Shown here one piece after another: positions 1 through 39,050 of a stretch of DNA of 64,000 bases (its first letter is position 1; each line of letters begins with the position of its first letter). Origin of the DNA: Oasisia sp. SBJ-2009 (lineage: Eukaryota; Annelida; Polychaeta; Sabellida; Siboglinidae); NCBI GenBank assembly GCA_964017155.1, contig OZ024855.1, forward strand, positions 57,038,935 through 57,102,934. The letters are read 5' to 3'. The position numbers and the translations under genes were made by a program. Under the pieces are notes generated by a model that was given only the letters and a program-made list of their open reading frames with translations, did not search any database and was not told the DNA's origin.

Positions 1-951
1 GAAATGGTTTCTTAAAGAATGTGTTATGTATATGTTTTAGTACGATGTTTGTAATTCTCCCGTGATGTGCTCAAGATACATACATACATACATACAAATA
101 TATATGTATATTTACGCGATGAAAAGCCGAACTAATCGGCGGCAGATTGCGCAAACAGATAAACATGTAATACATATATTGCAAAATATATGTTTGCATT
201 GTGGTCGAACTGCCTATGTATGATTTCGTCACAGTTATTCTTGGTACTTTATTGATACAGTTATTCTTGATACTGTTTGGTGTTCATTTTTATTTCGCGT
301 TATATAGATGAACGCATACTTACCTAGTGTACTTTAAGCATAGCCTAAATGAACCGATTTCGAACAGGTGAAACGGTGTTATTGCGGGTGACTGCCTTTT
401 GTTCCCAGGCATGGCGGGGTAACTCGGTTAGTGTGTTTGTGTGCGTGCATATTATATATATATATATGTTATGTTACATGTTCCATGTTCCATTTTACAT
501 GTTCCATTTTACATGTTCCATTTTACATGTTACACGTATATGTTACATGTTACACGTAACTATAACGTGTTACGTGTTACATGATACACGTAAATGTTCC
601 ATGTTCCGTGTTACGTGTTACGTGTTACGTGTTACGTGTTCCGTGTTCCATGTTACATGTTACACGGAACATGGAACATGGAACATTTACGTGTATCATG
701 TAACATGTAACATTTACGTGTAACATGTAACATGTTACATGTAACATGTTACATTTACGTGTAACATGTAACATGTAACATGTAACATGCAACATGTAAC
801 ATGTAACATGTAACATGTAACATTTAACATTTAACATTTAACATTTAACATTTAACATATAACATATAACATGTAACATGTAACACGGAACACGTAACAC
901 GTAAAATGGAACATGGAACATGGAACATGGAACATGTAACATATAACATAT

Positions 952-1021
<70 letters not shown>

Positions 1022-1501
1022 GCACGCACACAAACACACTAACCGAGTTACCCCGCCATGCCTGGGAACAAAAGGCAGTCACCCGCAATAACACCGTTTC
1101 ACCTGCTCGAAATCGGTTCATTTAGGCTATGCTTAAAGTACACTAGGTAAGTATGCGTTCATCTATATAACGCGAAATAAAAATGAACACCAAACAGTAT
1201 CAAGAATAACTGTACCAATAAAGTATCAAGAATAACTGTGACGAAATCATACATAGGCAGTTCGACCACAATGCAAACATATATTTTGCAATATATGTAT
1301 TACATGTTTATCTGTTTGCGCAATCTGCCGCCGATTAGTTCGGCTTTTCATCGCGTAAATATACATATATATATATATATTTGTGTGTATGTATGTATGT
1401 ATGTATGTATGTATGTATGTATGTATCTTGAGCACATCACGGGAGAATTACAAACATCGTACTAAAACATATACATAACACATTCTTTAAGAAACCATTT
1501 C
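1..1501. repeat. 1.5-kb imperfect palindrome (foldback-like element)
   Basis: Bases 1-480 reappear in reverse complement at about 1020-1501. For example, the start GAAATGGTTTCTTAAAG matches the inverted CTTTAAGAAACCATTTC at the end. The arms share unique sequence including an ATTTCGAxCAGGTGAAACG block. They differ by scattered substitutions and in (TA)n length (about 7 units on the left, about 32 on the right), so they have diverged and are not one read folded back. The left boundary lies at or before base 1, so the element may be cut by the window edge. No transposase-like frame is seen; open frames here come from low-complexity repeats. Confidence 0.85.
465..955. repeat. ACATGTA/TGTTACA 7-mer array at the palindrome centre
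   Basis: The loop of the palindrome is made almost entirely of 6-7 bp units such as ACATGTA, TGTTACA and ACATTTA in both orientations, followed by a (TA)n run at about 956-1016. The units are near-palindromic, so the segment can form nested hairpins. It holds no credible gene. Confidence 0.85.
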
Positions 1502-1509
1502 TTCATCTG

Positions 1510-1580
1510 GGTTTCACACTAGGATTGAACCAGCAAACCCCACGCCTGTGGGCATTCGATACCCTGACATTATAGCATGG
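1510..1580 (-). mobile_element. possible tRNA-like SINE head fragment
   Basis: On the minus strand a GGTTCAATCC B-box-like motif follows a segment resembling a tRNA A-box region (ATAATGTCAGGGTATCGAA) at roughly tRNA spacing. No recognisable SINE body or tail is attached. It may be a degraded tRNA-derived repeat or chance. Confidence 0.3.
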
Positions 1581-1888
1581 AAAGGGAACACTTGTGAGAT
1601 CATCGATACCAGGATTTGGGCCGACAATTTCGTTATCAATGAAGCCCACAGTTGTATTACACCAACCCGTCATTAATAAATGGAAAGAGAATGTATAACT
1701 CAAAATCCTGACCTGCTGGGATAAATATGACTTCCGAATTGGAACCAGCATATTGGATTTAATCTAAATTTATTCCGCTAGCAAAAGTTGTGGTATTGCG
1801 AAATAGAAGAAATCGACGAAATCGACTAAGTACAAGAAACCAACATGATATCCACGAAAACGACTAAGTGCTACGAGAAATGTGTACG

Positions 1889-2101
1889 TTATTACATTAT
1901 CAGGCGAAAGTTATTACATTATCAGGCAAGAGGAGTTTATTACATTATCGGTTGAAAATTATTACATTATCGGTTAGCAAGTTTATTACATTATCGGTTG
2001 ATGTTATTACATTATAGGGTGGTTATTACATTATCGGTTGATTTTATTACATTATCAGGTAGTTATTACATTACCGGGCGATTATTACATTATCGGTTGT
2101 A
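1889..2101. repeat. minisatellite, about 20-bp unit with TTATTACATTATCGG core
   Basis: About ten irregular units each contain TTATTACATTAT followed by a variable CGGTTGA- or CAGGCGA-like spacer. Unit length varies from about 18 to 26 bp. No coding signal. Confidence 0.85.
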
Positions 2102-2289
2102 ACAGTACTGCTTGGAACACGTACGTCAAGAATGGGGTAAACCAAATAGATAATATCCAGTGTCGAGCAGCCATATTTGTCCTTAAGCAACTAGAGTCAG
2201 CGTTCGTTATACAACTATCTTCATTTGGACAACCTTGAGAGAAAAATACAACGTTTGTCTTCTCTTGGTAAAAAGTAAAAAAAAAGGTA

Positions 2290-2607
2290 AGTTTTTATAT
2301 AGCGCAAAGTCCATAGGACTGCTCAAAGCGCTTTTACACATTACTTCCCCGGCAGACCTGTTCAATCAAATACCATCTCAACTTCTCTGGGAAGCATCCA
2401 GCCACATGCTACAAATTAATGTGCGAAAGGCTGCGCGTACACATATCCACCACTGTCTATTGCCAGGTACTCATTTATACAGCTGAGTGAACTGGAGCAA
2501 TGTAGAGTGAAACAACTTGCCCAAGGTTTTAACACCGCAGCACAGGATTCGAACCCGGGTTCTCTTAGTCGAGAGTCCGGAGGTCTACCCCTGAGCCACT
2601 GCGCTCC
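2290..2607 (-). mobile_element. tRNA-derived SINE, near full length
   Basis: Read on the minus strand, the element starts with a tRNA-like head: A box TGGCTCAGGGGTAGACC, B box GGTTCGAATCC. A body follows with the stretch AATGAGTACCTGGCAATAGA, then a tail containing GCGCTTTGAGCAGTCC and GCGCTATATAAAAAC. This is the layout of a pol III-transcribed, LINE-mobilised SINE. Two more copies occur at about 4.1 kb and 56.4 kb. Confidence 0.8.
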
Positions 2608-2925
2608 ACTGTCTGGTGTACAGAACTAACAGCTAGCCATCAGTGGCAACCACTATCTTGCACCAATGTTCTCATCAGTAAAATATGTAATATTTCAGGT
2701 GTACACCAACTCGGTCTTTCTTCCCACGCACTGTTTTCGGGTGAAATGCCCTCCCTGTGAAAGTGTAGGTAGCTCCAGCCATCCAAGCCTTTAGTGTAGC
2801 GGTTGTTTCACACTTCTAAGCCGTGGTCTGTGTTTTTCTCGTACCTCTTTGTTGTTATAAACTCACTCTTTATAATACTTTTTCTAGCACCTTCACACCT
2901 GCTATAGCACAATTGTATACGCACA

Positions 2926-2960
2926 CACATACACGCACGCACGCACGCACGCGCGCGCAT

Positions 2961-3047
<87 letters not shown>
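2926..3047. repeat. (CA)n/(CG) microsatellite
   Basis: Long run of AC dinucleotides with ACGC interruptions. Open frames of poly Thr-His or Val-Cys across it are artefacts. Confidence 0.95.
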
Positions 3048-3049
<2 letters not shown>

Positions 3050-3213
3050 TAGATGGCGTGGAAAATGTACTGAGAACCACAAAAACCGCCGAAGTATAGT
3101 GGAAGGAAACGAACATTCACGACCAGAATTTCGAATGAAATAAAGGCATAAAATTATAAGAAATAAAAGTAATAACATAGTTAATTGAAATTGCGTATAT
3201 TACAAAGAATTAT

Positions 3214-3290
3214 CACACACACGCACACGTACACGCACACGCACACGCACACGCACACGCACACGCAGACGCACACGCAAGCACGCACAC
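3214..3290. repeat. (ACACGC)n microsatellite
   Basis: Hexamer ACACGC/GCACAC repeated about twelve times with minor variants. Confidence 0.9.
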
Positions 3291-4102
3291 ATCAGCGCCA
3301 ACATCCAGACTTTTTGACGATTCTGGTGATAGGGGCCTACATATAAAACGAGAAGACCTTTTCAACATGGCGCCGAGTCCAACGTATCATATGAACCTCT
3401 TTTAAAAATCACTCGTCTATTGTAAAGCAATGTCATTTCATAGGTCTTGGCTAACGTAACCTGTTTATTAATCACTGCTAAAAAAAGTATACATCGAGAC
3501 AAAAACCTCTTTAACAATAACATACCGTGCTGCCACGTATCGAATCCGTTAACTAATAAAGAATTGTATTGACCAGTGTGCACTCTTTCTGTTGAATTGA
3601 TGCAAGCACACACGTGTAGTGTCTTTTGAGCTAGTATCACATCAAGGATTCGTCTGCGATTGTCTGTTGAACGAATTCCCTAAAAACGAGCATTATGTAG
3701 TTTGTGTGAAACATTTACTGGTCTTGACTTTTTCAGTAAGCAAATTGAATGGTGATACATTCCCCAGATGGCGCAACCGTTATATAAAATTGCGTTGTGA
3801 AGTCATTCCCCAGGTGGCACCACTGATTACTTGCATTACAGTCTAGTCTCAGATTCTGCTCCGAGCTAGTCTTAGATTATGATGTGTTCATCTCACAGAC
3901 TCAGGCAGAATAGCATCTCAGCAAATAAGTAAAGCATTCAACTACGCAGTAAAATCTGCAGACTTTATACACGAATATGCACCACTGTCTATAATAATAT
4001 TATAGTCAGAGCCATGCAATGCAGTAACTGACAACATAATATTAAATGGGACACGATTAGTTGTCCATGTAGTCTTAGTAGTATACTCCTAATAGTATGG
4101 AA
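3291..4102. other. no recognised gene
   Basis: No coding region is recognised. Short stretches around 3725-3840 (CAGTAAGCAAATTG, then CCCCAGATGGCGC) resemble sequence at 15240-15300. This suggests an old dispersed repeat that I cannot delimit. Confidence 0.5.
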
Positions 4103-4313
4103 GTCAGTAGTGTTCCATCTAGAGAACTTTGTTCGAATCCTTTGCTGCCATGCTGAAACTTGGATATTTACTCAGCCCTTAACATTTCACTCAGCACTAC
4201 AAATGAGAGCCTGGTAACTGACAGTGGTGGATATTTGTATGCGAATAATTAATTGTAGAATGGATGAATGCTTCCTAGAGATCTGTTTGACTCTATAAGG
4301 AGTAAAATATACA
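4103..4313 (+). mobile_element. degraded copy of the tRNA-derived SINE
   Basis: A B-box-like GTTCGAATCC is followed by a diverged version of the SINE body (GACAGTGGTGGATATTTG, then GAATGCTTCCTAGAGATC) as in the copy at 2.3-2.6 kb. The head and the tail are both decayed. Confidence 0.6.
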
Positions 4314-6019
4314 GTTCCCTGCTTTTGTGTTTGCTACTACCTGCCCGTAACTTCAGAGTTGTATCTTCAACTTATCTGCTGTCTTGACCCCTGTCATGAC
4401 GTGTGGAAAGATGGAGGGTGTGTTAACAACTATGCACAACCACATCATGTAACATTCAGATCCTTCTAAGGGGCACAGCATGACGCATTTTAAAACATCT
4501 AGGAAAAAGAAAAATTTCAAAGGTTTGGGGGACATGCCCAAGTCCCCAGGATCTGGCCCATGGACTTTGCCAACACCTGCATGACAACTATTTGACAACT
4601 TGCCAGCCCTTTGTGACATGTGACGCATAGTGAACATCTGCAGCCTTGGTGGCACGTGACAAACGAAACGTCTCAGTCAGGAATGCACAGACATGTTTGT
4701 TATGTTTTACAAAAATTAAACGGACAACTGTGTGGCACTGACAGGTTTGATGGTGTGGTCAAGAATGTACATGTGTAATTTTAAAATAAATGACAAATGT
4801 GTCTACATTTATTGCGACTACCTCCACATGTTCTATGGATAGTTTACAAAAAAAATTAGATGTACGTAATTCAAAAATTTAAAGAGCATGACGAGGCTAT
4901 AATTAATGTCTGATGAAACCTAGCAACTTTCTCCCACCAACATATGGTCTAGAACTTGTAAAGCTACACCAATACCCACTGGACGCAACTTATGTGACAC
5001 TTTAACTTTGTTGTAAATACAGAAAACATCAAAACAAGAGCCTGGTTCTGATATCCACAAGTGTCAATGTGCATTTGTATATTCTCTCCTCAACAAGAGA
5101 AATCAGTGTAGCAATTTCTCTTGTGTTAACCAAACCATAACAGTTAGATGTAAAGGTTTATGTCTTGGGGGACTTAGTGTGACATTTGCATTTATCCCTG
5201 TAAACCAACAGTCATTAAATAAATGTCTTAGCATAGTCATGCAATATTAAAATCACAAGATAATCAGACAAAATATTTATTTTCAATCATACAAACAACT
5301 GTGATTACATGACGAATTACGAAATGTCCGCATCGATTTGCCAACCTGCGAGATATCTAAACATTGTAGATGTTTGTTTTCAGAAATTTGACATGCAAAT
5401 GAAGACAGTGACAAGTTGATGATGCACCTCAGTTACATCAGCGCCAACAGGGTGATTATGGATTGGGGTAGAAATGTGGCAATGCTAGTACTTAGGAATG
5501 TGACTCTTGCTTTCACAATATTGCACCGCAGATCAAACAATATTACATCAATTGCCCATCACAGATTTATAGTCACACACATTCAAACTGCCTACAAGAT
5601 TACAGCATGTCTATTGCATGCCCCGTGGCTGGCAGTATAAAATAAAGCTCCTTTCGCTCTTAGCAACCTCTGTAACTCTGGGAAATTGGAGCTAATCGAG
5701 ACGATAATCTCAGTTGACCAACTGAATCACAGGTGAGGTGACCGGTCAGACATGACGTGAACCTACACTAAAAATGACCTACATATAAAACTATATATAT
5801 ATCGTCATCGTAATTATTTCATATTCAACACAGATGCTTCTTATATACAATCGAGTTGGCATCCATCCATTCATGACTTTCACAACCAATCGCACGGAGA
5901 CATTAAAAACATTACCTATACAGACGCATTGTATCGTTCAATGACAACTGGACATGGCGTCTAGGAGAACGAAAACAGGTGAGAACACCTCGCAATGACG
6001 TCTACACATGCTTCCCAAC
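4314..6019. other. no recognised gene; downstream flank of NKAIN
   Basis: Unique-looking AT-rich sequence lying 3' of the minus-strand NKAIN gene. It may include its 3' UTR if the 7.0-kb terminal exon is used. A segment near 4500-4560 has a GGGGGACATGCCC core also seen (GGGGGCATGCCCC) near 44950, hinting at a dispersed repeat. Confidence 0.4.
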
Positions 6020-6092
6020 ACACACACACACGCACGCACGCACGCACACACACAGACGCGCACGCACACGCACACACACACACACACACACC
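6020..6092. repeat. (CA)n/(CG) microsatellite
   Basis: Runs of CACACA and GCACGCACGC. Non-coding. Confidence 0.9.
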
Positions 6093-6625
6093 AGCAATAT
6101 CACTTGCAACATTGACTACATAATGGACACTCGCCATCTTGACATTACGTAGACAAAATGTTTGTAAATTTTTTAGAAACTCGCACTTGATTACGGAGTG
6201 AAATAAATACAGCAGAGGATACAAAGCGTGGTTGACGCTGTTAGTTGTACACACTGCTGCCGTCTGTTTCGTAGAAAATGCAAATAGCAGCAGCAGTCAT
6301 TGTTTTGATTCGTGCACGCGTCACGTCACCACAGCTGCATTGTGGCAGTTGTCTCGGTTGCTCCTGTCGCCTCCCTAGACTTGTGACACGTGACGGCGGC
6401 TGACCTCCGACCTCCGACCTGGCAGTGACTGTCCATTCCACACAATCGTTTCTCATCCACAAATAACTTAATCCGTAGCATCGCACAGAGGGACCATTCA
6501 GTGTGTTGATCAGAGGCAAACAAAGCAACACTCATTGTCTATGTCTATGTACATTGGCAATGGCCACCGCGCCACCGAACCCCGTCCGACGGGGGTAGAC
6601 TAGCGAGGGGGGCGAGCACCACACC
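6093..6625. other. probable NKAIN 3' UTR/flank
   Basis: Sequence downstream of the exon 6b stop on the minus strand. GC-rich near 6550-6625, no coding evidence. Confidence 0.4.
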
Positions 6626-34821
<28,196 letters not shown>

Positions 34822-35690
34822 CTTGTCGGTCAGGTGCGTTATTGTCTCATAAAACGAACAGCCACCCGAAGTAGTACATATCCGCTTAATGTATGACTAC
34901 AACTACAAAACAAACAACGGAAAACCTCCACAACCGGTACTTTGCTCATCGATGTGGAGGTGGTGAACGCACCCCACACAGAAAATAAATCCGCTACATA
35001 ACCGAAACCTGAGACGGAATCATCAGTTATTTGTCATTTCCAAGTAACCGGCATTTAAGACACGATTGTATGTTTGATAAGAAGGGTCTCTGATTTAAGT
35101 TTCTTTGAGCCCTATATTATCTTTATGAAATAAAAGCAATAATATTTTGAGTCTTTGACAAAAAAACGCGTATGAATACAACTAAACTGCAGGGTCAAAT
35201 TGTGGTAGTTCCTTCAAGCCGTTTGGTTTGCAGGCTCTTCGCAAGGTGCGACATGTGCTGTGAGAAAACAGCTAATTCGAACGACAGTGTCGCCGCTCAT
35301 CGGCGTGATATAACATAAATTCAATCTTGTAAGGCGAGGGCGTATCATGTTCTGATACACTGCACCCTAAAATAAAACTAATTTCCTGTTCGCCTGGCAT
35401 GTCCTTCCGCATATATCCTCAGTAAGATGAGGCTAGGCGGTATGTGGAAGAAAAAGAAGATGAAGACGTGCCAAACGTGCTTGTCGTTGCCGCATATGGG
35501 GTACACGGTGGCGCCCCCTATTGAGTGAAACACACACAAAAAGCAATCGCCAAAAATTGCGAGTTCTACACGTCTAACGCAAAGGAAAAACAGGTGGTTT
35601 AAACTGTGCCAAATAGCATACATGGCTTTACGCGTAGCTTAATTTCGACTTCCCAACCTTCGATCTTCGCCGCATACCGTAGGCAGGCGC
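34822..35690. promoter_or_regulatory. NKAIN upstream region (putative promoter side)
   Basis: This interval lies upstream of the NKAIN start codon, between it and the retrotransposon. It should contain the 5' UTR and promoter. I see no TATA box or other element I would defend. It belongs to the divergent NKAIN-ASPH intergenic space. Confidence 0.35.
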
Positions 35691-35691
35691 T

Positions 35692-38600
35692 ACATCATCA
35701 TGCTGTCGGTCGCGAAGCGACAAAGACTGCTTCCATCACTTAATTGACTGTTGCTCTCCATTTATCTCTATGCTGTGAGATCGAGTGATGTCCAGGAGTC
35801 GGTCTTTATGTCTCTCAGCTTCAGGTTTCTCTTGATGGTATCCTTGAACCGGAGACGAGGGCGCCCTCTGTTTCTCTGACCAGAAGACAGTTGGGAATAG
35901 AGAACCTGCTTTGGTAGCCTGTCTGGTGACATCCTCATGGGGTGTCCAGTCCACCGGAGATTCTTTCTGATCAGAAGATCTTCCATAGATGGCAGCCCTG
36001 TCCGTTCGAGTATTTCTTTGTTTGTCACTTTGTCCATCCAGGTTATCCTCATGATCGATCGCAGATGTCGCATCATGAAGGCATGCAGCTTTTTCACCTG
36101 TCGTCTGTACACTGTCCATGCCTCGGCTCCGTATAGGAGGGTGGACAGCACGATTGCACGGTATATCTTGCCTTTAACCCGCATGGACACATGGTGGTTG
36201 TTCCAGAGTCTCTGGCGTAGTCGGCCGAAAGATGCACTACCCTTGGCCATCCTCCTCTGTATTTCATCGTCAATGCATCCATCACTTGATATAGTGCTTC
36301 CGAGGTAGGTGAATTCCAGAACAGAGTTCAACTTGTTTCCATCAACCATGATATCCTCCTCTCGGGTTCTTGTAGAGTTGGGTTGGTACAGCACCTCGGT
36401 CTTCTTGATGTTAATCTTCAGGCCAAACTTCTTTGACGCATTGGAGAAAGCATCCACTATATTCTGCATCTCTTCAGCAGAGTGTGCAACCAGTGCACTG
36501 TCATCTGCGAATAGCAGCTCTCTCATCAGTATCCGAGTAGTCTTGGTCTTCGCTCTGAAGTGTGCGACGTTGAATAGGTCAGCGCTCTGTCTGGACTGTA
36601 TGTAGACGCCATCCCCCATGTCTCGGAAAGCATCATCGAGCATTGCTGATAGGAAGATGGAGAACAGCGTGGGGGCCAGTACACATCCTTGCTTGACCCC
36701 ATTTGTGACACTGAACGATTCCGAGACTTCCCCTCCAACACTAACATTCGCCATCATTCCGGTATGTAGTGCCTCGATCATTGTTGTGAACTTCTCTGGG
36801 CATCCATACTTCCTCAGTAGCTGCCATAGCCCGGTCCTCCCAACTGTATCGAACGCCTTACTGAAGTCGACAAATACCATGTACAGTGGTCGGTCCTGCT
36901 CAATGCACTTTTCTTGTAGTTGTCGGAGACAAAATATCATATCCACGGTGCTCCGGTTACCTCTGAAGCCACATTGAGTCTCTGGAACTACCTCTGGTGT
37001 TACGTGGGTAGATAGTCTGTTGAGTAGGATCCTGGCGAAGATCTTGCCTGCTATGGAAAGAAGAGAGATTCCTCTATAGTTCCCACAGTCTGTTCGATCA
37101 CCTTTCTTGTAGATGGTTACAATGCTGGCATCCTTCCATGCTTGTGGTACAGAACCCACCTCCCAGGCATTGGTGATTAGTTGGTGCAGTTTGCTGAACA
37201 GATTGTCTCCTCCGTGCTTCCATACTTCTGCAGGAATTCCATCTCCTCCAGGTGCTTTGCCATATTTCAGGACGGCGATTGCTTTAGCCATCTCATCCAT
37301 AGTTGGAATCTCATCTAGGCTTGTCTTGATAATGCGCTGCGGGATGTTGTCCAAAGCTTCGTGATCTATGTCTCCAGGGACGTTGAGTAGCTTCTGGAAG
37401 TGTTCACTCCATCTTGCCACAACTCTCTTGCTGTCAGAGAAGGTCTCCATTCCATCTGCTGATTTCAGTTGAACAGGTCCCTTCTTTTTGGGTCCCCACA
37501 CTTCCTTCAGTCCATTGTAGAAGCCCTTCATGTTGTTACTGTCAGCAGCTCTCTGCAGCTCCACTGCCTTCCTTTCCCACCAGTCTGACTTCAGTGCACG
37601 GGTGTGTTTTTGTAGCAGTCTGCAGGCGTCTTTATATGCTGCAGTGGTGGATCTAGTGCTCCTGGTTTGCAACACTCTCTGATGGGCTTGGTCTCTTCTG
37701 CTCATAAGAGTTTGTAGCTCCTGGTCATTGGGGTCGAACCAGTCCTGGTGTTTTCGGTCTGGCTTGCCAAGATATGTCTTGGCCGTGTTGTACACAACCT
37801 GCTGCAGAGCTGCCCATTTCTGATCTGGTGTTGAGTTTTCCTTCTCCTCCCATTGGGCAAGAACACTGTCCATCTCCTGCTCAAAACTCTCCCTATGGCT
37901 GGTGATACTTAGTTTTGCTGTGTTGAGCTTGGTCGGCATACTTGTTCCTTGCCTGCTGTGCTTTTGTCGTATTCTGAAAGCCACTTTTGACCTCAGCATC
38001 TGGTGATCGGTCCAACAGTTTGCTCCACGCATGGCTCGGGTACTGTGGATGTCCATCTTATCCCGACACCTCGTGATGATGAAGTCGATCATATGCCAGT
38101 GTCTGGAACGAGGATGCATCCAGGTGGTCTTTCGTTCATCCTTCTGCTTGAACATGGTGTTCGTCACTATCAGCTCGAACTCAGAGCACAGAGCCAGTAG
38201 AAGCTCGCCGTTAGAGTTGCATTTCCCAATCCCATGTTTGCCCATGACCAAGGGCCACTTGTCACTGTCTCTTCCTATCCTTGCATTGAAGTCTCCTATC
38301 AGCAGTAGCTTATCTGTACGAGGGATGCCACTGAGCACACTTGCCAGCTGGTTGTAGAAGGCCTCCTTATTTTCGTCTGGGTTTGTCATTGTCGGAGCAT
38401 ACACGCTGATAATTGTAGCAAAGTTGTCCTTGCTCAGAGGTAGTCTCATCGTCATGATTCTGTCACTTACTGGCCGTGGCATTTCCGTCAGCTTTGTGAC
38501 GATATCCTTTTTGATAGCAAAGCCCACTCCGGCCTCCCTCCTTTCTCCTTCGGGTTTGCCACTCCAGAAGAAAGCGTATTCCAAGTCGTTGAGACTACCA

Positions 38601-39050
38601 GACTCTGAGAACCTTGTTGCACATAGGGCGGCGATGTCGATGTTGTATTTGGCAAGTTCCATTGCTACTAGTGCCGTACGTCTTTCTGGTCGGTTAGCTC
38701 CTTCTCGGTCGAGGAGAGTCCTGACGTTCCATTGTTCAATTGTCAGTAGTTGTCTTCTTTGTCTTCTTCTTCCTAGCTGATTGTTCACTGTCGATGGAAG
38801 ATGAGGTCGAGCAGCGCGGTCCTTGGTAACCCGGGCGACGGCCGATCCGGTATCATGTTTCGTGCAGTTGTACATTTCATGGAAGCTGCTTGCAAAAATT
38901 GTTGAAGTGCCGCTGGCTTTTGCAAATTACTAGCGACACTCTCTCGGGGAACAAATAGAGGTCTCACACCGGCAAGAACATGTCAAGACAGGCGCAAACT
39001 ATTTGTCCCTGCAGTGGCTGGTCGAGAGATGTTGGGAGTTCCATACATCA
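35692..39050 (-). mobile_element. RTE-like non-LTR retrotransposon, near full length
   Basis: The element is inserted between NKAIN and ASPH. It has one long ORF (endonuclease plus reverse transcriptase). On the minus strand its 3' end finishes in a short CATGATGATG tail rather than poly(A), as seen in RTE-type elements. The 5' limit is uncertain; it may extend to about 39.3 kb. No target duplication could be identified. Confidence 0.85.
35768..38875 (-). CDS. APE endonuclease-reverse transcriptase polyprotein (retrotransposon)
   Basis: The 1035-residue frame has an N-terminal apurinic-like endonuclease: QWNVRTL near residue 49, GDFN at 194-197, then DFIITR and TDHQM. A reverse transcriptase follows: GNYRGISLLS, then VDFSKAFD near 669, NGVKQGCVLAPTLF, and catalytic FADD at 789-792. 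The C-terminal region has YLGSTISSDG, LLYGAEAW and WTGHPMRM. The clade looks RTE-like, but I could not align it. There are two defects. The endonuclease motif usually ending S-E-T-R reads C-A-T-R, with Ala86 where the catalytic Glu belongs (codon GCA at 38618-38620). The frame also ends early: a shifted frame continues HRDKWRATVN before stopping, so the usual C-terminus is lost. Otherwise the ORF is intact, suggesting a fairly young insertion. Confidence 0.9.
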   Translation of the reverse strand: MYNCTKHDTGSAVARVTKDRAARPHLPSTVNNQLGRRRQRRQLLTIEQWNVRTLLDREGANRPERRTALVAMELAKYNIDIAALCATRFSESGSLNDLEYAFFWSGKPEGERREAGVGFAIKKDIVTKLTEMPRPVSDRIMTMRLPLSKDNFATIISVYAPTMTNPDENKEAFYNQLASVLSGIPRTDKLLLIGDFNARIGRDSDKWPLVMGKHGIGKCNSNGELLLALCSEFELIVTNTMFKQKDERKTTWMHPRSRHWHMIDFIITRCRDKMDIHSTRAMRGANCWTDHQMLRSKVAFRIRQKHSRQGTSMPTKLNTAKLSITSHRESFEQEMDSVLAQWEEKENSTPDQKWAALQQVVYNTAKTYLGKPDRKHQDWFDPNDQELQTLMSRRDQAHQRVLQTRSTRSTTAAYKDACRLLQKHTRALKSDWWERKAVELQRAADSNNMKGFYNGLKEVWGPKKKGPVQLKSADGMETFSDSKRVVARWSEHFQKLLNVPGDIDHEALDNIPQRIIKTSLDEIPTMDEMAKAIAVLKYGKAPGGDGIPAEVWKHGGDNLFSKLHQLITNAWEVGSVPQAWKDASIVTIYKKGDRTDCGNYRGISLLSIAGKIFARILLNRLSTHVTPEVVPETQCGFRGNRSTVDMIFCLRQLQEKCIEQDRPLYMVFVDFSKAFDTVGRTGLWQLLRKYGCPEKFTTMIEALHTGMMANVSVGGEVSESFSVTNGVKQGCVLAPTLFSIFLSAMLDDAFRDMGDGVYIQSRQSADLFNVAHFRAKTKTTRILMRELLFADDSALVAHSAEEMQNIVDAFSNASKKFGLKINIKKTEVLYQPNSTRTREEDIMVDGNKLNSVLEFTYLGSTISSDGCIDDEIQRRMAKGSASFGRLRQRLWNNHHVSMRVKGKIYRAIVLSTLLYGAEAWTVYRRQVKKLHAFMMRHLRSIMRITWMDKVTNKEILERTGLPSMEDLLIRKNLRWTGHPMRMSPDRLPKQVLYSQLSSGQRNRGRPRLRFKDTIKRNLKLRDIKTDSWTSLDLTA

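Noticed and set aside
36309..38780. Plus-strand frames of 60-120 codons opposite the retrotransposon ORF
   Set aside because: Antisense shadows of the reverse transcriptase and endonuclease coding sequence.
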